DNA of 64,000 nt. It comes from CAVTQY01 sp963736975 (GTDB taxonomy: Bacteria; Pseudomonadota; Alphaproteobacteria; Acetobacterales; Acetobacteraceae). Position numbers and translations under genes: made by a program. The stretch is taken from positions 2,604,001-2,668,000 of the forward strand of contig CAVTQY010000001.1 in assembly GCA_963736975.1 (NCBI GenBank). The letters are read 5' to 3'. Each line of letters starts with the position of its first letter. The first letter of the stretch is position 1. Under the pieces are notes generated by a model. It had not been told where the DNA came from, ran no database searches, and worked only from the letters and a program-made list of their open reading frames with translations. Shown here piece by piece: positions 9,431 through 18,388 of the stretch.

Positions 9431-10573
9431 CTAAGATACCCCGAACAGGCCCCCCAACCGCGCCAGGATTGCCAGATGCTGATCGGCATCACCGAACATC
9501 TGGTCGATCATGGTCATGCGCTTGAAGTAGTGGCCGACCTTGTATTCCATCGTCATGCCGATCCCGCCATGGAGCTGGATCGCCTCCGGCCCCACTTGGC
9601 GCCCCGACCGGCCGATCTGCACCTTGGCCGCCGCGATCGCCCGCCGCCGCTCGGCCGCACCCGCCTGCCCCGCCATCACGGTCGCGAACAGCGCCATGCT
9701 GCGCGCCTGCTCCACCGCCGTGAGCATATCCACCGCCCGGTGCTGCAGCGCCTGGAATTGGCCGATCGGGCGCCCGAACTGCTGGCGCGTCTTGAGGTAG
9801 TCGAGCGTGATCTCCTGCATGGCCGCCATCACGCCGACCGCCTCGGCCGCCAACGCGGCAATCGCTTCGTCCACCGCGTGCTCGATCGCCGGCAGTGCCT
9901 GCCCCGGTTCGCCCAGCGCGATCCCGCGCGCGCCTTCCAGCATCACCTCCGCGCCGCGTAGTCCGTCCTGTGTCGGATAGGTCCGCCGCGTTATGCCCGG
10001 CCCGGCGGCATCCACCAGGAACAGCCCGATCCCCTCCCGGTCCTGCCGCCCGCCCGCAACCCGAGCGGTCACCAACAGCCGGTCCGCGCAGTCACCATGC
10101 AGGACGACGCCCTTGGCGCCGTTCAGCACCCAATCGCTGCCGTTCCGCCGTGCCTCTGTCCCCACATCGGCCAGGTTCCAGCGCGACTGCCGCTCCAGAT
10201 GCGCGAAGGCCAGGCGCAGCTTGCCTTGCGCGATCAGCGGCACCAGTTCCGCCTGATCCGCCGCGCTGCCGGCGCGGCGGATCAGGCCGCCGCCCAGCAC
10301 CACGGTGGCGAAATAGGGCTCCAGGATCAGGCCGCGGCCGAACGCCTCCATCACGATCATGACCTCGACCGCGCCGCCGCCGAACCCGCCATGCTGTTCG
10401 GCGAAGGGCAGCCCGAGCAGACCCAGCTCCGCGTATTGCGCCCAGACCTCGCCGCTCCAGCCGTCCGGCTCCGCGGCGTATTTCTCGCGCTGCTCGAACT
10501 GGTAGCGGTCGGCAATCAGCCGATCGACGCTCTCCTTCAGCAGCCGCTGTTCTTCCGTCAGGTCGAAATCCAT
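9431..10573 (-). CDS. Acyl-CoA dehydrogenase, small-subunit (PimD-like)
   Basis: 380-residue flavoprotein of the acyl-CoA dehydrogenase superfamily. It shows the N-terminal MDFDLTEEQRLLKESVDRL, the FAD-binding TRQQFGRPIGQFQALQHR and the C-terminal IQLHGGIGMTMEYKVGHY. It shares a base with the stop of the larger dehydrogenase upstream (TGATG), so the two are made together. Such a pair matches pimeloyl-CoA dehydrogenase small and large subunits and their relatives acting on dicarboxylic, steroid or terpenoid acyl-CoAs. The actual acyl chain cannot be read from sequence. Confidence 0.85.
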   Translation of the reverse strand: MDFDLTEEQRLLKESVDRLIADRYQFEQREKYAAEPDGWSGEVWAQYAELGLLGLPFAEQHGGFGGGAVEVMIVMEAFGRGLILEPYFATVVLGGGLIRRAGSAADQAELVPLIAQGKLRLAFAHLERQSRWNLADVGTEARRNGSDWVLNGAKGVVLHGDCADRLLVTARVAGGRQDREGIGLFLVDAAGPGITRRTYPTQDGLRGAEVMLEGARGIALGEPGQALPAIEHAVDEAIAALAAEAVGVMAAMQEITLDYLKTRQQFGRPIGQFQALQHRAVDMLTAVEQARSMALFATVMAGQAGAAERRRAIAAAKVQIGRSGRQVGPEAIQLHGGIGMTMEYKVGHYFKRMTMIDQMFGDADQHLAILARLGGLFGVS

Positions 10574-11769
10574 CAGAGACCCAGGATCGCTTTGGCGATG
10601 ATGTTGCGCTGGATCTCATTCGAGCCGCCGTAGATGGAGACCTTGCGATAGTTGAAATAGGTCGGGCCGGCGCCGGCGGCATACTCGGGCCCGACGAACG
10701 GCTCGTTCTGTCCTTCCTCCGGCGGCTGGTACGGCATCACGTACGGGCCGACCACTTCCATCATCAGCTCGGTCAATTGCTGCTGGATCACCGACCCCTT
10801 CAGCTTCAGGATCGAGGAAGCCGGGTTCTGCCGGCCCTTCTCGCGCTTCCTTTCATCCGAGACGACCCGGAGCTGCGTCATCTCCAGCGCCTTCAGCTCC
10901 ACTTCAACGGCCGCCAGCTTTTCGCGGAAACGCGCATCCTCGATGAGCGGCGCGTCGCCGACCCGCTCCAGCGCGGCAAGCTGTTTGATCCGCGCCACGC
11001 GTGCCTTGGAGGCGCCGACCCGCGCAATCCCCGTGCGCTCGTTGCCGAGCAGGAACTTCGCATAGTCCCAGCCCTTGTTTTCCTGGCCCACGAGGTTTTC
11101 CGCCGGCACTTCGACATTATCGAAGAACACCTCGTTCACCTCGCGCCCGCCATCGATGGTGACGATCGGGCGCACGGTGATCCCCGGTGTCTTCATGTCG
11201 ATCAGCAGGAATGAAATACCCTCCTGCTTCTTTGCTGCCGGATCGGTGCGGACCAGGCAAAAGATCCAGTCGGCGTATTGCGCCAGCGTGGTCCAGATCT
11301 TCTGGCCGTTGACGATATACTTGTCGCCGCGCCGTTCGGCACGCGTGCGGAGGGACGCGAGATCCGATCCGGACCCCGGTTCGGAGAAGCCCTGACACCA
11401 GAAATCATCGGCGTTGGCCGCCCGCGGCAGGAAACGGCGCTTCTGCTCGTCGCTGCCGAATTGCGCGATCACCGGGCCGACCATCGTCACGTTGAAACCG
11501 ATCGGTGGCGGCACATGCGCCTGCTGCAGCTCGTCCTGATAAAGATAGACCTGCACCGGAGACCAGGGCTGGCCGCCCCATTCCACGGGCCAGTTGGGCG
11601 TCGCCCAGCCGCGCGCATTCAGGATGCGCTGGGAGGTGACGATGTCCTCCTTCGACAGGTGCTCGCCCGCGGCCACCTTCGCGCGTATCCGCTCCGGCAC
11701 CTCGGTGCGGAAGAACCGCCGCGCGTCTTCGCGGAAGGCCAGCTCTTCCTCGGTGAAGCTTAGATCCAT
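10573..11769 (-). CDS. Acyl-CoA dehydrogenase, large-subunit (PimC-like)
   Basis: 398-residue acyl-CoA dehydrogenase. Visible are MDLSFTEEELAFREDARRF, the substrate/FAD loop CQGFSEPGSGSDLASLRTRA, GQKIWTTLAQYADW and the C-terminal SIYGGSNEIQRNIIAKAILGL. The canonical catalytic Glu position in YEGT is Gly here, as in this subfamily, so the base must lie elsewhere. It is the first gene of a three-gene minus-strand unit with the PimD-like partner and the VOC protein. The upstream gap holds a REP-like repeat. Confidence 0.87.
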   Translation of the reverse strand: MDLSFTEEELAFREDARRFFRTEVPERIRAKVAAGEHLSKEDIVTSQRILNARGWATPNWPVEWGGQPWSPVQVYLYQDELQQAHVPPPIGFNVTMVGPVIAQFGSDEQKRRFLPRAANADDFWCQGFSEPGSGSDLASLRTRAERRGDKYIVNGQKIWTTLAQYADWIFCLVRTDPAAKKQEGISFLLIDMKTPGITVRPIVTIDGGREVNEVFFDNVEVPAENLVGQENKGWDYAKFLLGNERTGIARVGASKARVARIKQLAALERVGDAPLIEDARFREKLAAVEVELKALEMTQLRVVSDERKREKGRQNPASSILKLKGSVIQQQLTELMMEVVGPYVMPYQPPEEGQNEPFVGPEYAAGAGPTYFNYRKVSIYGGSNEIQRNIIAKAILGL

Positions 11770-11823
11770 ATCCGTCCCCGCGCCAGCTACCGGACGGTAG
11801 TCTGGCGTAGCGGATTAAGAAAG

Positions 11824-11871
11824 CCTCCCGCAAGCGGGAGAGGTCGGTTCGCGAAGCGAACCAGGTGAGGG
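11824..11871. repeat. REP-like element, copy 1
   Basis: Two hairpins stand side by side: CTCCCGC-aa-GCGGGAG, followed by GGTTCGC-gaa-GCGAACC, then AGGTGAGGG. The same second hairpin recurs in inverted orientation at 36652-36668. It lies between the DUF2189 gene and the acyl-CoA dehydrogenase operon. Confidence 0.75.
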
Positions 11872-11874
11872 CCC

Positions 11875-12735
11875 CTACACCACGATCCGCCGATACAAAT
11901 GCCACGTCGCATGGCCCAGCACCGGCATCACGACCGCCAACCCCAACAGGAACGGTACCGAGCCGATTACCAGCCCGGCGGCGATGATCAGCCCCCAGGC
12001 CGCCATTGGCACCGGATTGACCCGGATCACGCGCAGCGAGACCCCCACCGCGGTCTCCGGCGGAACGTCCCGGTCCAGCATCAATGGAAACGATACCACG
12101 CTCAGCGCGAATGCCGCGGCGGCGAACAAGAATCCGATCAGGTTGCCCGCCACGATCAGCGTCCAGCCGGCCCGCGTGGTCAGCACTTGGTGCAGGAATG
12201 CGCCCGGGGTCGGCGGCACATGCGCGCCGAACAGCGCCTCATAGAGCTTCTCCGCGACCACCAGCCAGACCACGAACAACACCGCCAGCGCGATGCCGAG
12301 CCGGATGATGCTCCAGATCGCCGGCGAGCGGAACACGTCGAACGCGTGCCACCAGGCGATGTCCAGCCCCTGCTCGCGCCGGCGGCTCAGCTCATAGAGA
12401 CCCACCGCCGCGAACGGTCCCAACAACGCGAAGCCGGCGACCAGCGGGTAAGCCAAGTGCAGCACCTGCTCACCCATCACCGCCCGCCCCAGGATCAAGC
12501 CGATCACCGGGTAAATCGCGCACAGAAACAGGTAATGTGCGCGGTCGGCGCTGAAATCATCGAAGCCCTTGGCAAGCACCTCGCGAAGATCGGCAACGCC
12601 GATTCGCCGCACCAGTGGCGTGGTGGACTGCGCGTCCTGCTGCAACGCGACGTCATGATGACCGGAGGCGGCGACGTTCGATGCGGCGTCTTTGAGCTGA
12701 TCCCACCCCCAGACAACCGGATTTCGGATAGTCAT
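11875..12735 (-). CDS. DUF2189 family integral membrane protein
   Basis: 286-residue predicted inner-membrane protein with about six hydrophobic segments. These include FLCAIYPVIGLILGRAV, YPLVAGFALLGPFAAVGLY, LGIALAVLFVVWLVV and IIAAGLVIGSVPFLLGLAVV. A soluble N-terminal 60 residues ends in IGVADLREVLAKGFDDFSA. The layout and the motif FALLGPFAAVGLYELSRRRE fit DUF2189. Function is unknown for the family. It has no obvious operon partner; eutC ends about 100 bp upstream on the same strand. Confidence 0.75.
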   Translation of the reverse strand: MTIRNPVVWGWDQLKDAASNVAASGHHDVALQQDAQSTTPLVRRIGVADLREVLAKGFDDFSADRAHYLFLCAIYPVIGLILGRAVMGEQVLHLAYPLVAGFALLGPFAAVGLYELSRRREQGLDIAWWHAFDVFRSPAIWSIIRLGIALAVLFVVWLVVAEKLYEALFGAHVPPTPGAFLHQVLTTRAGWTLIVAGNLIGFLFAAAAFALSVVSFPLMLDRDVPPETAVGVSLRVIRVNPVPMAAWGLIIAAGLVIGSVPFLLGLAVVMPVLGHATWHLYRRIVV

Positions 12736-12834
12736 GCTGCTCCTCCGAACCTTGTTCGTTCGAGGGGCCGCGGCCGCTGGTCACGCCGAAGCCGCGACCC
12801 GCTACGAACCCGACATATGGGAAGCCGCGCCGGG

Positions 12835-13581
12835 TCACGCCAGCCGAGGCGTCGAATCCAATTCATCCTTGAGTGCCACACCCGAAACGCCGCGGCGGCA
12901 CATCGCACGCAGGAGAAGCACGATCCGCGCCGCGGCCTCATCCGGTCCGATGCCCGCCGGACGTATGTTGGAGACGCAGTTGCGGTCCGCATCTGTGGTA
13001 GCGCCGTGCGGCGCCCAGGTGATGTAGGCGCCCAGGCTGTCCGGCGCCGACAGGCCAGGGCGTTCGCCGATCAGCACCAGCACCGCTCGCGCTTGCCGGC
13101 GCGCCGCGATCGGATCGCCGATCGCAACGCGGCCGTTGCGCACGACAACCGGCGCCGCGACCGACCAGTCCGACAGCGCCGGGCGCATCGCAACCAGCAC
13201 CGGTACGGCGTGCGCCTGGACAGCTCGTGCCGAGAGCCCGTCGGCCACCACGACAGCCAGGTCGCAAGGCCCGGTGACGCCGAGCCGCGCCTCGGCCTCC
13301 GCCGACAAGCGCCGCCCGAGATCGGGGCGCAGCAGATAGTCGTGGCGGTCCGCGACCGCGCTCTCCACCGCCAGAACCCCATCGGCCCAGCCGATCGCTC
13401 CCAGGTCGGCTGTCAGCCGGGCGACATCCAGTTGCGCATGCACCGCATCGCGTGCGCGGGCGTGCGCCAGGCGAAACGCCAGCAGCGGCACGGTCGCGAT
13501 CGAAGCACCCGCCCGGGCCAGGCCGATCCGCGCCGGCGTGACCGCGCGGGCAGCGGCCCAGATGTCGGGCGGCTCAGCCAT
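12835..13581 (-). CDS. eutC: Ethanolamine ammonia-lyase, small subunit
   Basis: 248 residues. With EutB it forms the adenosylcobalamin-dependent lyase that splits ethanolamine into acetaldehyde and ammonia. Conserved blocks are ARIGLARAGAS, RPDLGRRLS, VVVADGLSARAVQAHAVPVL, LIGERPGLSAPDSLGAYITW and DADRNCVSNIRPAG. Its start overlaps the end of eutB by 8 bases. No microcompartment shell genes, EutA reactivase or EutD/E genes are nearby. This suggests the simple eutBC type used for nitrogen or carbon scavenging without a carboxysome-like shell. Confidence 0.94.
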   Translation of the reverse strand: MAEPPDIWAAARAVTPARIGLARAGASIATVPLLAFRLAHARARDAVHAQLDVARLTADLGAIGWADGVLAVESAVADRHDYLLRPDLGRRLSAEAEARLGVTGPCDLAVVVADGLSARAVQAHAVPVLVAMRPALSDWSVAAPVVVRNGRVAIGDPIAARRQARAVLVLIGERPGLSAPDSLGAYITWAPHGATTDADRNCVSNIRPAGIGPDEAAARIVLLLRAMCRRGVSGVALKDELDSTPRLA

Positions 13582-14956
13582 CCGGCAGCAGGCGGCGGAA
13601 CGACGGCGGCAGGGCCGGGGGCCGCACCCGCGCCGCCGGATCCAGCAGCCCCTCGCGGTCCAGCCACGCTTCGAATTCCGGCGCCGGACGTTTGCCCAGC
13701 AGTTCGCGCACAGCGAGCGCGTCGTGAAACGACGTGCTCTGATAGCCGAGCATCACGTCGTCGGCCCCCGGCACGCCCATGATGAAGTTCACCCCGGCGG
13801 TCGCGAGCAGGGTCAACAGCACATCCATATCGTCTTGGTCGGCCTCGGCATGGTTGGTGTAGCAGACATCGCAGCCCATCGGCACGCCGAGCAGCTTGCC
13901 GCAGAAATGGTCCTCAACGCCGGCGCGGATGATTTCCTTGCCGTTGAACAGGTATTCCGGGCCGATGAAACCAACCACCGTGTTGACCAGCAGCGGATCG
14001 AATGCGCGGGCCACGGCATAGGCACGCGCTTCCAGCGTCTGCTGATCGACGCCATGATGCGCGTTTGCCGAGAGTGCGCTGCCCTGTCCGGTCTCGAAAT
14101 ACATCACATTGTCCCCGATCGTGCCGCGCCGCAGCCCCAACGCCGCGTCGCGCGCCTCGCGCAGCAGCGCGAAGTCGATGCCGAACGCCCGGTTCGCCGC
14201 TTCGGTGCCGCCGATCGACTGGAACACCAAATCGACCGGCGCACCACGACCGATCAGCCCCAGGGTGGTCGTCACGTGGGCCAACACGCAGGACTGGGTG
14301 GGAATGTCCAACCGCGTCCGGATTTCCTCCAACAGGTCCAGCAGCCGCAGCGTCCGTTCGGGGCTGTCGGTGGCCGGATTGACGCCGATCACGGCATCGC
14401 CGGATCCCAGCAGCAGCCCGTCCAACACGCTGGCGGCCACGCCGCGCGGATCGTCGGTCGGATGGTTGGGCTGCAGCCGCGTGGAGAGCCGGCCGGGCAG
14501 CCCAATCGTGCCGCGGAACCGCTTCACCACCTGGCGTTTGGCGGCGATCACCAGCATGTCCTGGATGCGGCAAAGCTTGGCGACCGCCGCTGCCATCTCC
14601 GGCGTCAGACCCGGCGCCAGCGCCGCGATTGCGTCGGGCGTCGCCGAGTCGGACAACAGCCAGTCGCGAAATCCCCCGACCGTCAGGTGCCGCACTGCGG
14701 CGAACGCATGCTGATCATGGGTATCGACGATGAGCCGGGTCACCGCATCGGTTTCATACGGAATGACCGCCTCATCAACAAATACACTCAGCGGCAGGTC
14801 GGCCAACGCGAACTGCGCGGCGACCCGCGCCTCCTCCGATACCGCAGCGACCCCGGCCAGCCGGTCGCCGCTGCGCGCCGGCGTCGCCTGCGCGAGCAGC
14901 GCCGCCAAGTCATCGAAACAATAGCGGTGTCCGGCGACCGTCGCCTGCGAGCGCAT
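13574..14956 (-). CDS. eutB: Ethanolamine ammonia-lyase, large subunit
   Basis: 460-residue catalytic TIM-barrel subunit holding the B12-dependent active site. Motifs include RFRGTIGLPGRLSTRLQPNH, GVNPATDSPE, FQSIGGTEAANRAFGI, FETGQGSALSANAHHGVDQQ and MGVPGADDVMLGYQSTSFHD. Length is normal. It overlaps eutC by 8 bases and begins 3 bases after the stop of the small repeat protein upstream, so three genes appear to form one transcription unit. No B12 riboswitch is evident immediately upstream. Confidence 0.95.
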   Translation of the reverse strand: MRSQATVAGHRYCFDDLAALLAQATPARSGDRLAGVAAVSEEARVAAQFALADLPLSVFVDEAVIPYETDAVTRLIVDTHDQHAFAAVRHLTVGGFRDWLLSDSATPDAIAALAPGLTPEMAAAVAKLCRIQDMLVIAAKRQVVKRFRGTIGLPGRLSTRLQPNHPTDDPRGVAASVLDGLLLGSGDAVIGVNPATDSPERTLRLLDLLEEIRTRLDIPTQSCVLAHVTTTLGLIGRGAPVDLVFQSIGGTEAANRAFGIDFALLREARDAALGLRRGTIGDNVMYFETGQGSALSANAHHGVDQQTLEARAYAVARAFDPLLVNTVVGFIGPEYLFNGKEIIRAGVEDHFCGKLLGVPMGCDVCYTNHAEADQDDMDVLLTLLATAGVNFIMGVPGADDVMLGYQSTSFHDALAVRELLGKRPAPEFEAWLDREGLLDPAARVRPPALPPSFRRLLPDG

Positions 14957-14959
14957 CGG

Positions 14960-15253
14960 TCAGCCCGGTTCACCCTCTCGCGTTGTCAGGGAACGATCGA
15001 GGTCGCGGACGCGTAGCCGTCCTATCGTCAGTTCCTCGATCACCAACAGCCTTACATCGCCCCGGCGCGCCCGCGCCCGACCCAGCACCAACTCGCCGAT
15101 GCCCAGCCGGCCGATCGCCAGCGCACCGACCGCCAATGCTCCCACGGCCAGCGCTCCGGTCGCCACGGCGCCGAGTGCGAGGGCACCCACGCGGACCGCC
15201 GGCAGCTTAACCTGACGCAGCGTCGGCAGTGTCTGATGGCGCGTCTCCTGCAC
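14960..15253 (-). CDS. Small pentapeptide-repeat-like protein upstream of eutB
   Basis: 97 residues from a GTG start at 15253, with GAGAGGGGGA about eight bases upstream. From residue 23 to 85 it keeps a strict five-residue period with Leu (sometimes Val, Ala or Gly) at positions 25, 30, 35, 40, 45, 50, 55, 70, 75, 80 and 85. The core is GALAVGALAVGALAIG, followed by a charged version (EELTIGRLRVRDL). Such a period suggests a right-handed quadrilateral beta-helix as in pentapeptide-repeat proteins, though the classic A(D/N)Lxx consensus is absent. It abuts eutB by 3 bp. Function unknown. Confidence 0.6.
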   Translation of the reverse strand: MQETRHQTLPTLRQVKLPAVRVGALALGAVATGALAVGALAVGALAIGRLGIGELVLGRARARRGDVRLLVIEELTIGRLRVRDLDRSLTTREGEPG

Positions 15254-15314
15254 GGGCGATCCCCCTCTCAGCGTGAGGCGAGTGTCGGCCTCGGAAGCGC
15301 ACCGAGCAAGAGAA

Positions 15315-15635
15315 TCAGCGCACCCCAAGCTCGGCGGCGAGCGCGTCGAACTCCTCCCGCACGTCATTGATCGTCGGCAGCCCCAGCGCGGACAACTCGC
15401 GGTGCACGCGCTTGGCAGGCTCCGAGTTGAGGTCGCGCCGGAAGTTGGTGACCACGTCAGCAGCACTCGAGTAGCCGTGGAACCGCTCGATCTCCGTTTC
15501 GGTCCGGCGCTGCACGTCCCTCAGTTTTGCCCGCCTGGTGCCTGAGAAGTTCTCCGTATCGGCGTTCAGCACCGGGCGGAATGCCTTGCGCTCCAGGAAC
15601 TCGACGAGCTTTTTCTTGGCGTCGCTTTCAGCCAT
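15315..15635 (-). CDS. Hypothetical protein, 106 residues
   Basis: A small charged soluble protein starting MAESDAKKKLVEFLERKAF, with GAGGAGG about ten bases upstream of the ATG at 15635. The middle is rich in Arg and Glu (LRDVQRRTETEIERFHGY) and the end is helical (INDVREEFDALAAELGV). I see no membrane segment, signal peptide or catalytic motif and cannot name the family. The length and regular composition support a real gene. Divergently placed next to the BON protein gene. Confidence 0.7.
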   Translation of the reverse strand: MAESDAKKKLVEFLERKAFRPVLNADTENFSGTRRAKLRDVQRRTETEIERFHGYSSAADVVTNFRRDLNSEPAKRVHRELSALGLPTINDVREEFDALAAELGVR

Positions 15636-15748
15636 GGCGGAGGCCCTCCTCGGTGGTGCAACGCGGTCCCCCAGGACGAGTTCGAACGGCAACCCGCACC
15701 CGCGGGTTCCGTTCTACACGCAGTGTTCCAACATCGAGGAGAAGCTGA

Positions 15749-16631
15749 ATGTCGGACGAATATGCCGGCTGGCGCCGCGACCGTGAGCGCGACTGGTACG
15801 GCCGTCCCGAGGGACGCGACGAGGATCGCCGCTGGCGCGACCGGGGCGATCTGTACGCCTACGGGTCGGGGCGCCCGGAGCAGGGCTGGAATGATAGCCG
15901 GCGCGATCGCCACTGGGCGCGCGAGGATCGGTATGGACGAGAGGATTGGGGCGGCGGCTCCTACGGACGCGATGACTGGGGCGGCCGCTACGGGCGCGAG
16001 GACTGGGGCCGCGACTACGGCGGGTCGAATTACGGCCGCCAGGGAAGGTGACATGGGGCGGCCGATGGGCGGTTCATACAAATCCTGGCGCGCTTACGGC
16101 CGCGGCTACGGTCCGGAGCGTGACTATGATTGGCGCCCCTCCGCTTACGATCGTCGCGATCGGGGCTGGTGGGACCGAGCGTCCGACGAAGTCTCGTCGT
16201 GGTTCGGCGACGAAGACGCCGAACGCCGGCGCCGCGAAGACGAGCGCGCGAGCCATCGCGGTCGCGGCCCTCGCGGTTACACGAGATCGGACGACCGCAT
16301 CCGAGAGGACATCAGCGACCGCCTGACCGACAACCCGATCCTCGACGCCAGCGACGTCGAGATCACCGTCGCCTCCGGGGAAGTGACGCTGATCGGATCG
16401 GTGGACAGCCGCTACTCCAAGCGCCTGGCCGAAGACATCGCCGAGGACGTCTCCGGCGTGCGCCACGTGCAGAACAATTTGCGAGTCCGCGAGTATCAAG
16501 CGCGCGATTCGATTTCGGGCACTTCGTCCGGGATCGCCGAGAACGGCCGGACGTCGGACCTGGGACGTGCGACGCAATCCGGCAGCACGGGCACGACGGC
16601 GGCGACATCGACCACGACACGTAATCGCTGA
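15749..16631 (+). CDS. BON-domain protein with Gly/Arg/Tyr-rich N-terminus (frameshifted)
   Basis: About 293 residues once one base is removed at GGG 16042-16044. The first 100 residues are low complexity, with repeats like YGREDWGG and GRDDWGGR. Past the break come GWWDRASDEVSSWFGDEDAE and the basic linker RGRGPRGYTRSD. The BON domain (RIREDISDRLTDNPILDASD, VASGEVTLIGSVDSR, VSGVRHVQNNLRV) is followed by a Ser/Thr tail. BON domains bind membranes or envelope components, often under osmotic stress. As sequenced, the first frame stops at 16051. The whole reading matches the usual domain order of this family. Confidence 0.75.
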
Positions 16632-16639
16632 GACTTCGG

Positions 16640-16671
16640 TCGCCATGGCCGGATTTGCCCAGCCATGGCGA
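16640..16671. terminator. Bidirectional terminator-like hairpin
   Basis: A perfect 10-bp inverted repeat, TCGCCATGGC and GCCATGGCGA, with a 12-base loop lies between the convergent BON-protein and fabF genes. There is no U-tract, so factor-independent termination is not certain. Confidence 0.55.
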
Positions 16672-16678
16672 TCCACAG

Positions 16679-17951
16679 TTACGCTGCGGCGCGGAAGATA
16701 ATGCTGGCGTTGGTGCCGCCGAAGCCGAAGCTGTTGGACAACGCCATGCCGATCTTCCGCTCCTGCGCCGCGTTCGCGACGCGGTCGATGACGCTGTCGC
16801 GGCTCGGCGAGTCGAGGTTCAGCGTCGGGGGCGCAACCCCGTCGCGGACCGCCAGAATCGAGAACACCGCTTCGACCGCGCCGGCCGCGCCGAGCAGGTG
16901 ACCAATCGCCGACTTGGTCGAAGACATCGCCAGCCCGTCGGCGGCGGGACCGAACAAACGCTCGACCGCCTCCAGTTCCAGGTCATCCCCGAGCGGCGTC
17001 GATGTGCCGTGGGCGTTCACGTAGCGGATCTGGTCGGGGGAAACGCCGCCGTTCTTCAGGGCCGCCTGCATCGAGCGCAGCGCACCCTCATGTCCCTCTG
17101 CCGGTGCGGTGATGTGATAGGCATCGCCCGACATCCCGTAGCCGGCAATCTCGGCATAGATCCGGGCACCTCGGCGCCTGGCGTGCTCATACTCCTCCAC
17201 GACCAGCACGCCGGCCCCTTCGCCCATCACGAAGCCGTCGCGATCCTTGTCCCAGGGACGGGAGGCGGCCGTCGGCCTGTCGTTGAACCCGGTGGACAAC
17301 GCGCGGGAGGCACAAAAGCCGGCAATGCCCACTTCGCAGACCGCCGCTTCGGCTCCGCCCGCCACCATGACATCCGCATCGCCGAGCATGATCAGCCGGG
17401 CCGCATCGCCGATGGCGTGAACGCCGGTGGCGCAAGCGGTCACCACGCAGTGGTTGGGTCCGCGGAAGCCGAACCTGATGGAGACCTGCCCTGAGGCAAG
17501 GTTCGCCAATGCCGAGGGGATGAAGAACGGCGAGAGCCGGCGGGCGCGCCCTTCATGGACCTGCACCGAGGCCTCGTAGATCGTCTGGAGCCCGCCGATG
17601 CCGGAACCGATCAACACACCGGTGGCGTTGCAATCGTCTTCACATTCCGGGTTCCAGCCGGAAGTCCTCGACGGCTTCGGTCGCCGCCACCATCGCGAGC
17701 TGGATGAACCGGTCCATTTTCTTCTGGTCCTTGACCGGTATCCATTCGCCGATGTCGAGCCGCCCTTCCTGCTTCGAGCCGTGCGGCACCTGGCCCGCCA
17801 CCTTGCACGGCAAGTCCTTGGTGTCGAAGGCCTGGATCGCGGCGATTCCCGATTTGCTGTTGATCAGGCGATTCCAGACATGCTCGACCCCGAGGCCGAG
17901 TGGGCACACGATGCCCATCCCGGTCACGACAACGCGCCGCATTTCCCCCAT
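16679..17951 (-). CDS. fabF: 3-oxoacyl-ACP synthase II (frameshifted)
   Basis: Condenses malonyl-ACP with acyl-ACP during fatty-acid elongation. About 423 residues after removing one base at GGG 17649-17651; the join then reads RLEPECEDDCNATGVLIGSG as in intact homologues. The thiolase fold keeps VVVTGMGIVCPLG, the nucleophile in VTACATGVHAIGDA, the His of NAHGTSTPLGDD and the His of SAIGHLLGAAG. It follows acpP in the standard fabD-fabG-acpP-fabF order. As sequenced it yields two fragments (17640-17951 and 16679-17617), which is suspicious for such a central gene. Confidence 0.9.
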
Positions 17952-17972
17952 GACTTCCTGCCGGTGTCGGGC

Positions 17973-18212
17973 TCAGGCCGCTTTCTGTTTCTCGATGTAG
18001 TCGATCGCGTCCTTCACCGTGCTGATCTTTTCGGCGGCATCCTCGGGGATTTCCACGCCGAACGCTTCCTCGAACGCCATCACGAGTTCGACCGTGTCGA
18101 GGCTATCCGCGCCAAGGTCATCAATGAAAGAAGCTTCCGGAGTGACTTTCGATTCTTCGACGCCGAGATGCTCGACCACGATTTTCTTCACCCTGTCGGC
18201 GATTTCGCTCAT
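17973..18212 (-). CDS. acpP: Acyl carrier protein
   Basis: 79 residues, acidic, with the 4'-phosphopantetheine attachment Ser in DDLGADSLDTVELVMAFEE. The ATG at 18212 gives the usual N-terminus MSEIADRVKKIVVEHLGV. It carries growing acyl chains for FabD, FabG and FabF. The gap to fabG (about 175 bp) is long enough for a separate promoter, common because acpP is very highly expressed. Confidence 0.97.
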   Translation of the reverse strand: MSEIADRVKKIVVEHLGVEESKVTPEASFIDDLGADSLDTVELVMAFEEAFGVEIPEDAAEKISTVKDAIDYIEKQKAA

Positions 18213-18388
18213 CGGCTCTGCAACTCCTGCCTTTCGTCTGTTGGTGAGAATCCTGTTGGGGCCGTTCCGCACCGTGCCCCCCGCTCCGGGCCCGTCGAGC
18301 AGAGCCCAATGAACCGCTGAACCCGCGTCGGACAATCGAACCCGGGCGCTTAGCATGGTTTCCGCGCGGGTCCAACCGGGGGCCCGCC

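Noticed and set aside
11899..13782. A 627-codon plus-strand frame across DUF2189 and eutC
   Set aside because: Composition is His/Arg/Gln-rich and it lies antisense to two clear genes; GC-rich shadow.
13538..15016. A 492-codon plus-strand frame opposite eutB
   Set aside because: Antisense to the strongly conserved eutB; no domain recognisable.
14957..15314. Cobalamin riboswitch upstream of eutB
   Set aside because: The upstream sequence is coding for the repeat protein and no B12-box-like core was seen.
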